Of a stretch of DNA of 64,000 nt, positions 7,819 through 17,391 are shown in pieces. This DNA comes from Parabacteroides hominis (GTDB taxonomy: Bacteria; Bacteroidota; Bacteroidia; Bacteroidales; Tannerellaceae), in the NCBI RefSeq assembly GCF_014287585.1, contig NZ_JACOOJ010000028.1, positions 4,600 to 68,599 on the forward strand. The letters run 5' to 3'. Positions within the stretch are counted from its first letter, which is position 1; each line of letters opens with the position of its first letter. Position numbers and translations under genes: made by a program. The notes beneath the pieces were generated by a model. The model was not told the origin of the DNA. It was given only the letters and a program-made list of their open reading frames with translations, and ran no database searches.

Positions 7819-9879
7819 TTATTTCTCGATCCGGATACGTGCGTCTACGGCAAACAGTCCGCGCTCGGTTGCAACCAGAGGATTAATGTCCATCTCCTTG
7901 ATTTCGGAAGCAAAGCGGAGCAGCGTAGACAGGCGGACTATGATATCCGCATATTGCTGTTCATCCACTCCCCGCTGGCCACGCGTACCTTTTATAATAG
8001 GATAACCGCGCAGGGAACGGATCATGGAATAAGTCTCGTCATACGACAAAGGAGACAAGCCATAAGACACGTCTTTCAGCACTTCAACAAAAATTCCTCC
8101 CAGACCGCAAAGCACGACATGCCCGAAACGGTCTTCATACTTGGCTCCCAAGAACAACTCCTGCCCTTTCAACATCGGCTGTACCATAACGGCTGTCACA
8201 TCAGGCAAACGCATCATCCGTTCATATTCGAAAATCAGATGTTCTTCACTGCGGATATTCAGGGCGACGCCCCCCATATCGCTCTTATGTATAGGACCGA
8301 CAACCTTAGCTACAACCGGGAACTTCACTCTCTTGGCAAAAGCTACCAGTTCGTCGCGATCGGTCGACGTGAACTCTTCCACCAACGGTATCTGGGCAGC
8401 TTTCAACAAAGTACGGACTTCTTCGGGATTCAAATAGCCGCTGCCCGGCAACCGGTCGATAATACGGCGGACTTCGGGAACATCGACACCATACAACTGG
8501 ATATCCGTACTCATGGGCCTCGGCGTATTGAGCACACGCGAGAGGGCTGTTCCCAATGTCACTTCATCAGAAAAGTTCACATGTCCTTTCTTCACGAAGC
8601 TTTTCACTTCCGGACCCGCCGTTACGATAGAAGGCAATACCGGGAAAATCGGTTTCTTGCACTCTTCCATTTTCTTATGAAGCACTTCGTACGTATCGTA
8701 TAGTTTTACCAATCCCGGACTGCCGAAGATAACCATCATCAGGTCGATGTCTTCAAAGCGGTTTTCACAGAAATCGATAGCGGTGGCCAGATGTTCGGGA
8801 GTACCTGTACCGATGATATCTATCGGATTGCCGACGGCGGCTCCCGGATATAACTTGGACTTTAATTCCGCAGCAAGCGGGCCGTCCAGTTTTGGCACGT
8901 TCAGGCGTCCCTTTTCCAAGGCATCCGCCAACATGACGGCAGGTCCTCCGGCGTGTGTGATAATCGCACAATTCTTGCCTTTCACCTCTTTCAAAGTAAA
9001 GATACTGGCAACAGTCGTCAATTCCTCACGGCTGAAGCAACGCACGATACCTGCTTTACGGAACAGGGCTTCCACTGCCGAATCCGAACTGGCGATCGCT
9101 CCCGTATGCGAAGAAGCGGCACGTTTGCCGACATCCGTACTTCCAGCCTTGATCGCAGCGATATGGCAACCTTTGCGGATCAGAGAAGAAGCATGATACA
9201 GGAGTTTATCGGGATTTTTGATCTGCTCGATATAAAGCATCTTTATTTTGGAGTCGAGAACCGGGTCAAAGTTGCGGTCCATATATTCGATCACTTCTTC
9301 CACACCGATCTGCTTGGAATTACCGACAGACCAGACGGAAGAAAAACGAAGTCCTTTTGTCAATGCCGATTCGATAATGAAAAGCGCCGTACCGCCTGAA
9401 CTGGAAACGAAATCGACCCCGTCTGCATGAAATTCCGGGATCGGCTGGGTAAAGACGCCGTGATAGTGCATATTCATCAAACCGATGCAATTCGGGCCGA
9501 TCAATGAAGCACCGGCTTCGTTAATACTCTTCAGCATCTGTTCTTCCAGTATCGCCCCTTCATGCGTTTCCTCTCCGAAACCGGCCGAAATAACGATGAA
9601 CGCCTTTACATTTTTCTGTTTGGCAAGCACATCCACCGCTTCCGGGCAGGCCGGACCGGGAATAGAGATGATTGCCAGTTCCGTTTCCGGGATATCGTGC
9701 ACCGAATGATAGGATTTCAGGCCCTGCACATCGTCTTCTTTGGCATTTACGACATACAGTTCGCCTTTATACTTCCCGTCCAGCAGATTACGGACCAAAC
9801 GGCCACCCGGTTTATGCACATTATTGGATCCTCCCACCACTACGATGCTCTGAGGATTAATTAATTCTCGGTTAATCAT
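7819..9879 (-). CDS. ADP-forming acetyl-CoA synthetase, alpha-beta fusion
   Basis: 686 residues. It converts acetyl-CoA (or another acyl-CoA), ADP and Pi to acetate, CoA and ATP, giving substrate-level phosphorylation. Domain order: CoA-binding Rossmann domain (INPQSIVVVGGSNNVHKPGG), succinyl-CoA-synthetase-like ligase domains (SSGGTALF, ITHAGGPAVM with the likely phosphohistidine loop region), and a C-terminal ATP-grasp domain (FPVVAKVVGPIHKSDMGGV). Archaea often split alpha and beta; here they are fused. I prefer ATG 9879 (MINRELINP) over 9903: family members begin there, and a -7 box at 9914-9921 would leave almost no leader for the longer form. Followed by a perfect terminator. Confidence 0.92.
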   Translation of the reverse strand: MINRELINPQSIVVVGGSNNVHKPGGRLVRNLLDGKYKGELYVVNAKEDDVQGLKSYHSVHDIPETELAIISIPGPACPEAVDVLAKQKNVKAFIVISAGFGEETHEGAILEEQMLKSINEAGASLIGPNCIGLMNMHYHGVFTQPIPEFHADGVDFVSSSGGTALFIIESALTKGLRFSSVWSVGNSKQIGVEEVIEYMDRNFDPVLDSKIKMLYIEQIKNPDKLLYHASSLIRKGCHIAAIKAGSTDVGKRAASSHTGAIASSDSAVEALFRKAGIVRCFSREELTTVASIFTLKEVKGKNCAIITHAGGPAVMLADALEKGRLNVPKLDGPLAAELKSKLYPGAAVGNPIDIIGTGTPEHLATAIDFCENRFEDIDLMMVIFGSPGLVKLYDTYEVLHKKMEECKKPIFPVLPSIVTAGPEVKSFVKKGHVNFSDEVTLGTALSRVLNTPRPMSTDIQLYGVDVPEVRRIIDRLPGSGYLNPEEVRTLLKAAQIPLVEEFTSTDRDELVAFAKRVKFPVVAKVVGPIHKSDMGGVALNIRSEEHLIFEYERMMRLPDVTAVMVQPMLKGQELFLGAKYEDRFGHVVLCGLGGIFVEVLKDVSYGLSPLSYDETYSMIRSLRGYPIIKGTRGQRGVDEQQYADIIVRLSTLLRFASEIKEMDINPLVATERGLFAVDARIRIEK

Positions 9880-9913
9880 GACATTTTGATTAATTTGGTT
9901 CAATGAATGGGAA

Positions 9914-9921
9914 CAAATATA
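9914..9921 (-). promoter_or_regulatory. -7 box of the acetyl-CoA synthetase gene
   Basis: Minus-strand TATATTTG, 34 bases before the chosen start at 9879. Confidence 0.45.
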
Positions 9922-9958
9922 GTTTATTTCTCCGTTTATCCATCAAATCCGGGGTAAT

Positions 9959-10735
9959 TTATTTACATTTTGCACATTCTTCCACCAGCCAATCGCACCA
10001 GACATCCATTCCCGTGCCTTTTGTTGCAGACACTTCGAATATTTGCAAGTGATGATTTACCTTCAATGCGTTATTGCGCAGCGTCTCCACATCCGTGTCC
10101 AGATAAGGCGCCAGATCGATTTTGTTGATCACGCAGATATCCGCTTCCAGGAAGATATGGGGATATTTCAACGGTTTGTCATCCCCTTCGGTAGTACTGA
10201 CGATAACGACTTTCTTCGCCTCTCCCAGATCGAACATGGCGGGGCAAACGAGGTTGCCTACATTTTCCACAAACAGGAGGGAACCGTCGGAGGGATTCAG
10301 ATGCTTGACGGCGTGATTCACCATATCGGCTTCCAGATGGCAACCGGTTCCGGTATTGACCTGGAAAACGGGGACGTCAAGGGCGGCAATGCGGTCGGCA
10401 TCATTCGAGGTCTGCTGGTCTCCTTCGATGACGCAGATTTGCGAGGGTAATTCGCGAGCCGTACCGGAAGTCAACCGGCGTATCGTCTCTTTCAATAAGG
10501 TCGTCTTACCGGAGCCTGGCGAACTCATCAGATTCAGGCAGAAGATATGTTTCGCCTCGAAATAGCCTCTGTTACGTTCGGCCAACAGATTATTGCGCTG
10601 GAGAATATCCTGTTCCAGCGTTATTACTTTTCCTTCATCGTGATGATGGTGGTGATGTTCATGTCCGTGTTCGTGATCATGGTCATGATTGTGATCGTGA
10701 TGATGATGCTCTCCGCATCCGCAAGTTCCACACAT
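9959..10735 (-). CDS. hypB: Hydrogenase nickel-insertion GTPase HypB
   Basis: 258 residues. GTP-dependent delivery of nickel to the hydrogenase large subunit, working with HypA. The N-terminus has the CGTCGCG motif followed by a His/Asp/Glu-rich nickel-storage stretch at about 9-34. GTPase motifs: Walker A SSPGSGKTTLL, EGDQQTSNDADRI, FVENVGNLVCPAMFDLGE and NKIDL. The start is ATG 10735 (MCGTCGCG); an upstream ATG would extend into hypA and add an unrelated 47-residue tail. It lies 14 bases after the hypA stop. The long His tract suggests nickel storage as well as delivery. Confidence 0.97.
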   Translation of the reverse strand: MCGTCGCGEHHHHDHNHDHDHEHGHEHHHHHHDEGKVITLEQDILQRNNLLAERNRGYFEAKHIFCLNLMSSPGSGKTTLLKETIRRLTSGTARELPSQICVIEGDQQTSNDADRIAALDVPVFQVNTGTGCHLEADMVNHAVKHLNPSDGSLLFVENVGNLVCPAMFDLGEAKKVVIVSTTEGDDKPLKYPHIFLEADICVINKIDLAPYLDTDVETLRNNALKVNHHLQIFEVSATKGTGMDVWCDWLVEECAKCK

Positions 10736-10749
10736 AAGCGTTTGTCTTT

Positions 10750-11091
10750 TTATTTTACAACAATTGATTTGATCCGAAGTTCCCGCCCCTTTGTGATATT
10801 TACCAAATAAGAACCACAATTGGGGCATGGAGAAAACAAATTCCCCACAGGAAAGACCGTTTCGCAATCGCTGCACTGTCCTTCCCCGTCTATATAGCGG
10901 CGGATGATCTTTGCTTTTTCGAGCAAAGTACCTTTCACTGCACTTTCCATCGCAAACTCCAATGTTTGCAACTCCACTCCAGCAAGACGACCTATCTCGA
11001 GTTCCACTTCTTCTATCTGCGAAGAATGATGTTCGCGAGCCTGTTGTTCGGATAGCTGAACAATACTTTGAGCGATCGATAATTCATGCAT
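10750..11091 (-). CDS. hypA: Hydrogenase nickel chaperone HypA
   Basis: 113 residues, normal for HypA. It begins MHELSIAQ; the Met-His-Glu N-terminus is the family's nickel site, which is why ATG 11091 is preferred over the start six codons upstream. The zinc-binding loop is two CxxC pairs (CSDC and CPNC) about 12 residues apart. Partner of HypB in nickel insertion. A repeat array lies just upstream, between this gene and hypF. Confidence 0.96.
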   Translation of the reverse strand: MHELSIAQSIVQLSEQQAREHHSSQIEEVELEIGRLAGVELQTLEFAMESAVKGTLLEKAKIIRRYIDGEGQCSDCETVFPVGNLFSPCPNCGSYLVNITKGRELRIKSIVVK

Positions 11092-11147
11092 ACCTGTATT
11101 TTTTATCATTACTGCCTCCTCCTATTTTCCTTCCAAGGACTTTTTTG

Positions 11148-11235
11148 TTTCATACCGATGAAAATAAATTTTCATGCCGGAGAAACTTTTGTTTCATGCT
11201 GGTGAAACTTTTGTTTCATGCCTGTGGAAAAGGTG
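11148..11235. repeat. Four tandem 22-bp units with internal dyad symmetry
   Basis: Units start at 11148, 11170, 11192 and 11214. Each begins TTTCAT; units 2 and 3 differ at only two positions. The shared core is (G)TTTCATGCCGGTGAAAC, an imperfect palindrome (GTTTCA/TGAAAC), so each unit could bind a dimeric regulator or form a small hairpin. They fill the gap between the hypF stop and hypA start, where a promoter or operator for hypAB could lie. Units 1 and 4 are more diverged. Confidence 0.7.
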
Positions 11236-11253
11236 GTAATTTATTATCTTTTG

Positions 11254-13545
11254 TCACATAAACAATTGCTGCGATGCGGCAATCGCCAGTTGCCCGACCG
11301 CTACGCCTCCGTCGTTGCAGGGAATACGTCCCGGCACAAACAGAGGAATACCTGCTTCGGCAAACATACGCTGCAACTGTTCCGTCAAACGTCTGTTCTG
11401 GAAACAACCGCCGGAGATCACGACTTTGTCCGCTCCGGTCTGCTTCCTGAACCGTTTAGCCATCTCTACCAAGAGCCATGCCAACGTATTGTGGAAGCGG
11501 GCGGATAACTCCGTCGCCGGGATTCCGACAGCAAGATCCTCCAATATTCCTTCAAATACGGGACGCATGGAAATAGACTCCCCTTCTATTAAAACAAAAT
11601 AACGTCTTTGATGTTCATCGGAAGCCAATTGTTCCAACTTGACGGGAGCTTCCGCCTGATGCGTGGAGATATCGCAGACACCCAGCAAGGAGGCAATGGC
11701 ATCGAACAGCCGGCCTGCACCGGATGTATAGGGCGTATTGATCCCTTTCTCCATCATTTTCAGAAGCATTTGTATCTTCGCTTCTCCTACCCGTTCCTTG
11801 AAACCGGCAGGAAAAGGTATCTCGTTTCCATAATAATGCCACAGGTAAGCAACCGCCATGCGCCAAGGCTCGGTCGAAGCCTTATCCCCTCCGGGAAGCG
11901 GTACGTATTCCAGATGCGAAAGCCGCTTATATTCCCGGCGGTCACAAAGGAAGACCTCGCCGCCCCAGGCTTTGCCGTCATCTCCTAAGCCCGTTCCATC
12001 CAGGACAAGCGCGATTACCGGCTCGTCCAACCCGTATTCCAGCATACAAGCGGCAGCGTGCGCATGATGATGCTGCACGCGCAATAACGGGAGATGAAGA
12101 TCCGACGCATAGCGTTCCGCCTCACGGGAAGAAAGGTAGTCAGGATGCAGATCGCAGACTAAAAGAGATGGCCGGAAACGGAAAAGATGCTGAAAGCGTT
12201 CGAGCGACTCCTTATAGAATCGATATGTCTCCCAATTCTTGAGGTCGCCGATATACTGGCTTTGCAAGATCGTTTCTCCCTTCCCTACGGCAAACGTATT
12301 TACCTTTTCGGCTCCGAAAGCTAAGATTCCTTCAACCGGAACATCTGCAAAGAACGGTTCCGGCACATATCCCCGTGAGCGGCGTATCAGGCAAGGTTGA
12401 TCGCCGCAAACTTGCAGCACCGAATCGTCCACCCGGTTATGGATATCGCGGTTATGATGGAGCAAAAGGGGAATTTTGCCGGCCAGTTGCTTTTCAGCCT
12501 CTTCCGGGGTAATGGCTATCGGGTATTCACTGAGATTGCCGCTCGTCATTACCAGTGCAGGCGTGTCTAACCGTTCAAACCAATCGAAATGGATCGGCAT
12601 ATAAGGAAGCATACATCCTAAAGTCTCCATCCCCGGATTGATAGACGGAGCCAATGGCCGACGTTGTTTCAGCAGCACGATCGGACGACGCCAGGAAAGC
12701 AAGGATTCTTCTTCCACCTCATTCAAGAATACATACCGGCGTATATTCTCCATATCGCGAAACAGCACGGCAAAAGGTTTGCCATCCCGCTGCTTGATCT
12801 CCCGCAGCCGGGAAACCGCCTTTTCATTTTTCGCATCGCAAATCAGGTGATAGCCACCTATTCCTTTCGCGGCAATCACTTCGCCCTCGCGAAGCAAACG
12901 GGAAGAAAGGTCGAGCAGTTCCGGATAGTCCGTAACCTTTACCTTATTATATAATGTATAGTAAGACGGTCCGCAATGATTGCAGGCAACAGGCTCAGCA
13001 TGAAAACGCCGGTCGCTGACAGTCGTGTACTCCTTCCGGCAGGCCGGGCACATCGGGAAAGCCGACATGGTCGTCTGGCCTCTGTCGTAAGGCAGATCAC
13101 GGATGATGGAAAAGCGAGGTCCGCAATGCGTGCAATTGATAAAAGGGTATTGCAGGCGGTGCGGTTGTGTCTTCCGGTCACGCAAGCATTCGGGGCAAAC
13201 GGCAATATCGGGCGCAACCTGCGTCACTTCGTCCGATTCCGAATGGCTGGGGGTAATACGAAAGTCTGTGTATGGATTTTTTGCTTCTATCCTTTCCGAA
13301 ACGGTTATCCGGTGGATGGATGCCACAACCGGATGTTCACGACGTATGCGTTCGATGAAAAGCTCCCGCTGTCCGAGAGTAAGGACGGCCCGGATGCAGA
13401 CTCCGTTATTCCGGTTGTCCACTTCACCGCATATCCCCATTTCGTTGGCTATCCGATAGATAAACGGGCGGAAACCTACTCCCTGCACTAAACCCTGGAC
13501 GGTCAGGATCGATATGACAACCTCCTCCTCTTTCATCTTCTTCAT
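11254..13545 (-). CDS. hypF: Hydrogenase maturation carbamoyltransferase HypF
   Basis: 763 residues. HypF turns carbamoyl phosphate and ATP into carbamoyl-AMP and passes the carbamoyl group to HypE, the source of the cyanide ligands. Domain order: acylphosphatase (VQGVGFRPFIYR), paired zinc fingers (CPECL...CTHCG and CPAC...CNHCG), YrdC-like domain (KGIGGYHLICDA), and C-terminal Kae1-like domain (VQHHHAHAAACMLEYG, VLDGTGLGDDG, SGGCFQNR). A second ATG three codons in (13536) is a plausible start, because the -7 box at 13557-13564 leaves a very short leader for 13545. Confidence 0.97.
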   Translation of the reverse strand: MKKMKEEEVVISILTVQGLVQGVGFRPFIYRIANEMGICGEVDNRNNGVCIRAVLTLGQRELFIERIRREHPVVASIHRITVSERIEAKNPYTDFRITPSHSESDEVTQVAPDIAVCPECLRDRKTQPHRLQYPFINCTHCGPRFSIIRDLPYDRGQTTMSAFPMCPACRKEYTTVSDRRFHAEPVACNHCGPSYYTLYNKVKVTDYPELLDLSSRLLREGEVIAAKGIGGYHLICDAKNEKAVSRLREIKQRDGKPFAVLFRDMENIRRYVFLNEVEEESLLSWRRPIVLLKQRRPLAPSINPGMETLGCMLPYMPIHFDWFERLDTPALVMTSGNLSEYPIAITPEEAEKQLAGKIPLLLHHNRDIHNRVDDSVLQVCGDQPCLIRRSRGYVPEPFFADVPVEGILAFGAEKVNTFAVGKGETILQSQYIGDLKNWETYRFYKESLERFQHLFRFRPSLLVCDLHPDYLSSREAERYASDLHLPLLRVQHHHAHAAACMLEYGLDEPVIALVLDGTGLGDDGKAWGGEVFLCDRREYKRLSHLEYVPLPGGDKASTEPWRMAVAYLWHYYGNEIPFPAGFKERVGEAKIQMLLKMMEKGINTPYTSGAGRLFDAIASLLGVCDISTHQAEAPVKLEQLASDEHQRRYFVLIEGESISMRPVFEGILEDLAVGIPATELSARFHNTLAWLLVEMAKRFRKQTGADKVVISGGCFQNRRLTEQLQRMFAEAGIPLFVPGRIPCNDGGVAVGQLAIAASQQLFM

Positions 13546-13556
13546 TTACGTTTTGA

Positions 13557-13588
13557 CAAATGTAATCCCTTTCACAGGAATACGCAAA
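13557..13588 (-). promoter_or_regulatory. Promoter of hypF (leftward)
   Basis: Minus strand: TTTG at 13588-13585, 20 bases, then TACATTTG at 13564-13557. Both elements and the spacing fit the Bacteroidetes consensus. Confidence 0.65.
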
Positions 13589-13687
13589 CAAGGCGGATGG
13601 CAATTTTCTATAGCCCTTATAAATTATATCTATCTGAAAGATAAACAGAAATGTGTGATATCATACATTTCTTCAGAACATATTGCC

Positions 13688-13695
13688 TACTTTTG
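13688..13695 (+). promoter_or_regulatory. -7 box of the rightward hypCDE/hydrogenase operon
   Basis: TACTTTTG, 33 bases before hypC. With the hypF promoter it defines a divergent control region of about 180 bases. Confidence 0.5.
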
Positions 13696-13728
13696 AAGTT
13701 AGATAAATATAACAAAGATTTTACTAAT

Positions 13729-13959
13729 ATGTGTCTCGCAATACCTGGAAGAATACTGAGCCTCGATGACTCCATCCCTGAGCTTAAAATGGCTAAAGTG
13801 GATTTTAGCGGAATCGTAAAAAATATATGTGTCCAATGGGTCGACGTTTCCATTGGCGACTACGTGTTGGCTCATGCCGGTATGGCCATTTCCGTTGTCA
13901 ATGCGGAAGAGGCGGAAGAAACGCTGAAAGATTTAAAGCAATTGACAATTGACTGTTAA
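13729..13959 (+). CDS. hypC: Hydrogenase assembly chaperone HypC
   Basis: 76 residues, typical for HypC/HupF. It begins MCLAIPGRIL; the Cys after the initiator Met is essential in the family, which fixes the start at ATG 13729 rather than further upstream. An OB-like fold is suggested by the VDFSGIVKNICVQWVDVSIGDYVLAHAG core. HypC carries the Fe(CN)2CO unit with HypD to the large subunit. First gene of the rightward hydrogenase operon. Confidence 0.97.
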   Translation: MCLAIPGRILSLDDSIPELKMAKVDFSGIVKNICVQWVDVSIGDYVLAHAGMAISVVNAEEAEETLKDLKQLTIDC

Positions 13960-13994
13960 ATGCGGATAAGAGCCAAACTAAATTGTCCATTGTC

Positions 13995-15128
13995 ATGAAA
14001 TACATAGACGAATACAGAGATAAAGAGCAAGTACAATCGCTCGTCCGGGCTATCCGGCAGGTGGTGACGAGGCCCTGGCATATCATGGAGATATGCGGGG
14101 GGCAGACACATGCCATCGCCCGTTATCGCCTGGAAGAGATGTTGCCGGAGGAAGTCAAGCTGTTGCATGGGCCGGGCTGTCCGGTTTGTGTCACGCCGGT
14201 CGGAATCATTGACCGCGCGATCGGGCTGGCCAAGCGGCCAGATGTCATACTGGCCTCTTTCGGTGATATGATGCGCGTACCGGGAAGCCGGGAAGACCTG
14301 TTACAGGTCAAGGCCAATGGGGCGGATATCCGTATGTTGTATTCACCTTTGGATGCCGTCAGTCTGGCAGCCGGCCATCCTGACAAGAAAGTCATATTCT
14401 TCGCGATCGGTTTTGAAACGACCGCTCCCGTACACATGATGGCTTTGAAGGAGGCCGTACGGAGGAAGTTGGAAAATTTCTACCTGCTTACCTCCCTGTT
14501 CACTGTGCCGCCTGCCATCGAGGCGATCCTCTCCGATCCTGAATCGCGTGTCGACGGCTTCCTGACAGCGGGGCATGTTTGTGCCATCACCGGAAATGAG
14601 GCGTATCATCTCCTCGCTAAGAAATATAAAACACCGATGGTCGTGACAGGATTCGAACCTGCCGACCTGCTTTTAGGCATTTACCGTTGTTTGCTTCAAC
14701 TGGAAGCAGGTATATATAAGGTAGAGAATGCTTATAAACGCGCCGTACCCGAAGAAGGAAATCCGGCGGCCCGCGCCTTGATGGACGAAACACTGGAACT
14801 TTGCGACCAGGAATGGCGAGGCATCGGAGTTATTCCGCAAAGCGGATTACAACTGAAAGAGATATTTGCACGGCAAGACGCTTCACACTTTCTCCCCGTG
14901 CCTGAAGCGGTCAGTAATGCCGAGGATGAGTCGGCGTATCAAGTCCGCCCTGACAAAAAACCGTCGAGCATGGGAAGGGGACGGTGCATCGCCGGTGATA
15001 TTATGCGAGGGACGAAACAAACAAAAGACTGTCCCTTCTTCGGAACGCTCTGCACGCCCGACCACCCGGTCGGCGCGCCGATGGTTTCCTCGGAAGGTGT
15101 CTGTGCGGCTTATTATAGATATAAATAG
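13995..15128 (+). CDS. hypD: Hydrogenase Fe-cofactor assembly scaffold HypD
   Basis: 377 residues. HypD is a [4Fe-4S] protein that, with HypC, assembles Fe(CN)2CO. Motifs: MEICGGQTHAIARY, GPGCPVCVTP (catalytic Cys pair), the GFETTAP loop, and the C-terminal cluster region with four cysteines (RCIAGDIMRG, DCPFFGTLCTP, GVCAAYY). I use ATG 13995 (MKYIDEYRD), the family start; a TTG four codons earlier is less likely. It begins 35 bases after hypC. Confidence 0.97.
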   Translation: MKYIDEYRDKEQVQSLVRAIRQVVTRPWHIMEICGGQTHAIARYRLEEMLPEEVKLLHGPGCPVCVTPVGIIDRAIGLAKRPDVILASFGDMMRVPGSREDLLQVKANGADIRMLYSPLDAVSLAAGHPDKKVIFFAIGFETTAPVHMMALKEAVRRKLENFYLLTSLFTVPPAIEAILSDPESRVDGFLTAGHVCAITGNEAYHLLAKKYKTPMVVTGFEPADLLLGIYRCLLQLEAGIYKVENAYKRAVPEEGNPAARALMDETLELCDQEWRGIGVIPQSGLQLKEIFARQDASHFLPVPEAVSNAEDESAYQVRPDKKPSSMGRGRCIAGDIMRGTKQTKDCPFFGTLCTPDHPVGAPMVSSEGVCAAYYRYK

Positions 15129-15137
15129 ATTCAGAAT

Positions 15138-16178
15138 ATGATAACGACAAATTGCCCCATTCCTTTCTCCGGTTCCGACTGCGTGCTATTGGCACACGGT
15201 GGCGGCGGACGAATGACACATCAACTGATAAGCAGCATCTTCTATCCTGCTTTCCGCAATCCTCTGTTGGAACAGGATCATGACGGATGCGTCTTTCAGG
15301 TAGAGGCCGGACGGATGGCCTGCTCGACCGATTCGTTTGTGGTCGACCCTGTTTTTTTCCCTGGTGGAGATATAGGCGACTTAGCGGTCAATGGGACCGT
15401 AAACGACTTAGCTTGCTGCGGCGCCCGTCCGCTTTACCTGACTGCCGGCTTTATCTTGGAAGAGGGATTGCCTCTTGCCGACCTCCGGCGCATCGTCCTG
15501 TCGATGAAGGCGGCAGCCGAACGTGCCGGCGTGCAGATCGTCGCCGGCGACACGAAGGTGGTGGAACGGGGCAAATGCGACAAACTCTTCATCAATACAA
15601 GCGGTATCGGCGTCGTACCCGAAGGTGTCCGCATTGCCCCCGACAGGGCGCAACCCGGCGACGTGGTCATCTGTAGCGGACCGATCGGCGTACATGGCAT
15701 CACCATCCTCTCCGCCCGTGAAAGTCTGGGTTTTGAAACAAATCTGAAAAGTGACACAGCTTCGTTAAACAATATGATTGACGGGTTGTTAAAAGATATA
15801 GAGGAAGTCCATGTCCTGCGCGATCCGACACGAGGCGGCGTAAGCGGAACGTTGAACGAAATCGCACAGGCAGCCGGTGTGGAAATCGTCCTGGATGAAG
15901 CGTCGCTACCCATTCCCGATGCCGTACGCGGCGCTTCGGAGATATTAGGTCTCGATCCGCTCTATATAGCAAACGAAGGATTGGTGCTGGTGATCCTGCC
16001 GGAAGAAAAGGCGGAACAGGCACTTGCCATCATGCGGAACTGCCCGGAAGGAAAGAATGCCGCCATCATCGGCCGTATTCCGGAAAAGGGCAATGCTTTG
16101 GTTAAAATGAAGACGTTGTATGGTAATTACAGGATTGTCGATATGCTCAGCGGCGAACAGTTGCCGAGGATATGCTGA
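15138..16178 (+). CDS. hypE: Hydrogenase cyanide-ligand carrier HypE
   Basis: 346 residues. Belongs to the PurM/AIR-synthase superfamily. HypE takes carbamoyl from HypF onto its C-terminal Cys and dehydrates it to thiocyanate. It ends exactly in PRIC, the required C-terminal motif. Other landmarks: LAHGGGGRMTHQLI near the N-terminus, STDSFVVDPVFFPGGDIGDLAVNGTVNDL in two blocks, and HVLRDPTRGGVSGTLNEIA. The start is 9 bases after the hypD stop. Confidence 0.97.
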   Translation: MITTNCPIPFSGSDCVLLAHGGGGRMTHQLISSIFYPAFRNPLLEQDHDGCVFQVEAGRMACSTDSFVVDPVFFPGGDIGDLAVNGTVNDLACCGARPLYLTAGFILEEGLPLADLRRIVLSMKAAAERAGVQIVAGDTKVVERGKCDKLFINTSGIGVVPEGVRIAPDRAQPGDVVICSGPIGVHGITILSARESLGFETNLKSDTASLNNMIDGLLKDIEEVHVLRDPTRGGVSGTLNEIAQAAGVEIVLDEASLPIPDAVRGASEILGLDPLYIANEGLVLVILPEEKAEQALAIMRNCPEGKNAAIIGRIPEKGNALVKMKTLYGNYRIVDMLSGEQLPRIC

Positions 16179-16246
16179 TACAGGTGCCAACCGAGGCTTC
16201 GACACCATGCCAACTAATAAATGTTAAAACATTAACAAGTTAAGAT

Positions 16247-17344
16247 ATGGAACACAAAAGACCGTCTATCTACGAAGAATGCCTGCAGAAAGGCATCTCC
16301 CGCCGGGATTTCCTGAAATTCTGTACCACTGTTGCCGCTCTGATCGGACTCGAATCCAGTGGAGTGGCACAAGTAGTAAAAGCACTGGAAACGAAGCCCC
16401 GGCTCCCTGTCATCTGGCTTCACTTGCAGGAATGCACCTGCTGTAGCGAATCGTTCATCCGCTCTTATCATCCCACGGTAGGCAACCTGCTGTTCGATAA
16501 TATCTCGCTTGACTATACGGAAACGCTGATGGCCGCCTCCGGCTTCCAGGCCGAAGCCTGCAAGGAGGAGACCATGAAGAAGTATTGGGGTGAATACATC
16601 CTGATGATCGAAGGTTCTATCCCGACCAAAGACGAGGCGTATTGTTGCGTCGGCGGAAAGAGTGCCATGCAGATCGTCGAGGAGTGTGCCGAAGGGGCGA
16701 AAGCGATCATTGCGTGGGGCAACTGCGCCTCTGCCGGTTGCGTGCAGGCTGCCAATCCGAACCCCACCGGGGCAAAAGCCATCCACAAGCTGATCAAAGG
16801 GAAGCCGCTGATGAACGTGCAGGGCTGCCCTCCCATCGCCGATGTTATGACAGGCGTGATCGTCTACATGCTGACCTACGACCGTATGCCGCAACTTGAC
16901 GCCCTCGGACGCCCGAAGATGTTCTATAGCCGCCGCGTGCACGACACGTGTTACCGCCGTGCCAATTTCGATGCCGGCCTGTTTGTCGAAAGTTTCGACG
17001 ACGAGAACGCCAAACGGGGCTACTGCCTGTATAAGGTCGGCTGTAAAGGGCCGAACACCTATAATGCTTGCGGTATCATCAAATGGAACGAAAGCACCAG
17101 CTATCCGATCCAGAGCGGACACCCTTGCCTGGGCTGTAGTGAAGCGGGATTCTGGGATATGAGCCCCTTCTACAAGCGATTGCCCGATGTACACGGTTTC
17201 GGTATCGAAGCGACTGCCGACCAGATCGGCCTGGCTGTCGGTGCCGCCACGGTCGCCGGTATCGCCGTGCATGCCGTAGCCACCAACATCCGCAAGAAAG
17301 AGTTGATCGACAACGACGAGCCCGAAAGCAAATCGACTGTCTAA
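16247..17344 (+). CDS. [NiFe]-hydrogenase small subunit, Tat-exported, group 1
   Basis: 365 residues. Carries three iron-sulfur clusters taking electrons from the NiFe site to cytochrome b. A twin-arginine signal is clear: SRRDFLK at 18-24 followed by a hydrophobic h-region, so the folded heterodimer is exported. Cluster ligands include ECTCCSESF after the signal, CYRR, CLYKVGCKGPNTYNACG and SGHPCLGCSEAGFWD. A C-terminal membrane helix (about 325-347, IGLAVGAATVAGIAVHAV) anchors it on the periplasmic face. These features identify a membrane-bound uptake hydrogenase (group 1, HyaA/HupS/HydA-like). Confidence 0.97.
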   Translation: MEHKRPSIYEECLQKGISRRDFLKFCTTVAALIGLESSGVAQVVKALETKPRLPVIWLHLQECTCCSESFIRSYHPTVGNLLFDNISLDYTETLMAASGFQAEACKEETMKKYWGEYILMIEGSIPTKDEAYCCVGGKSAMQIVEECAEGAKAIIAWGNCASAGCVQAANPNPTGAKAIHKLIKGKPLMNVQGCPPIADVMTGVIVYMLTYDRMPQLDALGRPKMFYSRRVHDTCYRRANFDAGLFVESFDDENAKRGYCLYKVGCKGPNTYNACGIIKWNESTSYPIQSGHPCLGCSEAGFWDMSPFYKRLPDVHGFGIEATADQIGLAVGAATVAGIAVHAVATNIRKKELIDNDEPESKSTV

Positions 17345-17391
17345 TCTTCATCTCTTAATTCTTAATTATCAATTATTAATTCAAAAAAGCC

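Noticed and set aside
10736..10876. Longer start for HypB
   Set aside because: The added 47 residues are the hypA 3' end read in another frame; HypB proteins begin at MCGTCGCG.
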